Source of the DNA: Pseudomonadota bacterium
GTDB lineage: Bacteria; Pseudomonadota; Gammaproteobacteria; Burkholderiales; Burkholderiaceae_C
Reading direction: 5' to 3'
Assembly (NCBI GenBank): GCA_023390985.1
Contig: JAEWBU010000337.1
Span: forward strand, 1 to 36,998
Length of the DNA stretch: 36,998 nt
Shown here: positions 36,950 to 36,998 of the stretch, one piece after another
Numbering within the stretch: the stretch's first letter is position 1
Layout: each line of letters opens with the position of its first letter
Translations under genes and position numbers: made by a program
Notes under the pieces: model-generated
Told to the model about the DNA's origin: nothing
The model's input: only the letters and a program-made list of their open reading frames with translations
Database searches by the model: none

Positions 36950-36998
36950 GCGGCGCGCGAGTTGAAGGGGAATCGAAGGGGAGGGAAAGGGTCAGCAG

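Noticed and set aside
1..36998. tRNA, rRNA or tRNA-end attachment site
   Set aside because: No tRNA-like cloverleaf or rRNA sequence was recognised at the left boundary or elsewhere.

Overview
The window is high-GC DNA from a betaproteobacterium, most likely Burkholderiales and perhaps Comamonadaceae. The grounds are the paired Bug-type (TctC-like) solute-binding proteins, a racemase/acyl-CoA dehydrogenase/EtfBA operon, and uniform GC-rich codon use. The genus is inference; there is no rRNA or tRNA gene in the window.

Region 1 (1-8.69 kb) is ordinary chromosome. It encodes carboxylate capture (two Bug proteins), an enoyl-CoA hydratase, a divergent LysR regulator, a large and a small acyl-CoA dehydrogenase, an alpha-methylacyl-CoA racemase-type enzyme and electron-transfer flavoprotein (etfB, etfA). 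Together these look like uptake plus beta-oxidation of a 2-methyl-branched acyl-CoA, with electrons leaving through ETF. The next gene, a biotin-carboxylase/pyruvate-carboxylase N-terminus, breaks off near position 8690, where a mobile element seems to begin.

Region 2 (8.7-16.4 kb) is the left part of the element. A leftward unit encodes an active-looking tyrosine recombinase, a 175-aa protein of unknown function and an HhH-GPD-type DNA glycosylase-like protein. Two perfect 47-bp inverted repeats lie in the last two genes. Beyond a gene-free, hairpin-rich 1.2-kb stretch comes a rightward type II (actin-like ParM plus small adaptor) partition operon, two small genes, and a leftward Ku gene without ligD in view.

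Region 3 (16.5-25.9 kb) is mosaic: an I78-type protease-inhibitor lipoprotein, a transposase remnant, an acetyltransferase remnant, several orphan ORFs, an XRE regulator pair and a second active-looking tyrosine recombinase.

Region 4 (25.9-37 kb) is a series of short, mostly leftward transcription units, several of them closed by a clean intrinsic terminator 18-30 nt after the stop codon. Six transcription starts in the element (one rightward, before parM; five leftward) share a composite promoter: a GGACCCGCA box, 3-5 nt, a -35 hexamer (usually TTGCGG-like), 16-18 nt, and a -10 of the (C/G)A(C/G)(A/G)AT type. Two units carry diverged copies of the same membrane module: a 130-174 aa membrane protein followed by a 39-45 aa one-helix peptide that starts with GTG and has its own TTGnnn-N17-TAAAAT promoter. 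A tyrosine-recombinase-like protein that appears to lack catalytic residues (35.0-36.1 kb) and three small leftward ORFs end the window. The right end of the element and the rest of the interrupted carboxylase gene are not in the window.

The most interesting candidates are the duplicated mini-membrane-protein module, the element-wide composite promoter, the structured leader or ncRNA at 12.17-12.65 kb, and the 47-bp inverted repeats beside the recombinase.
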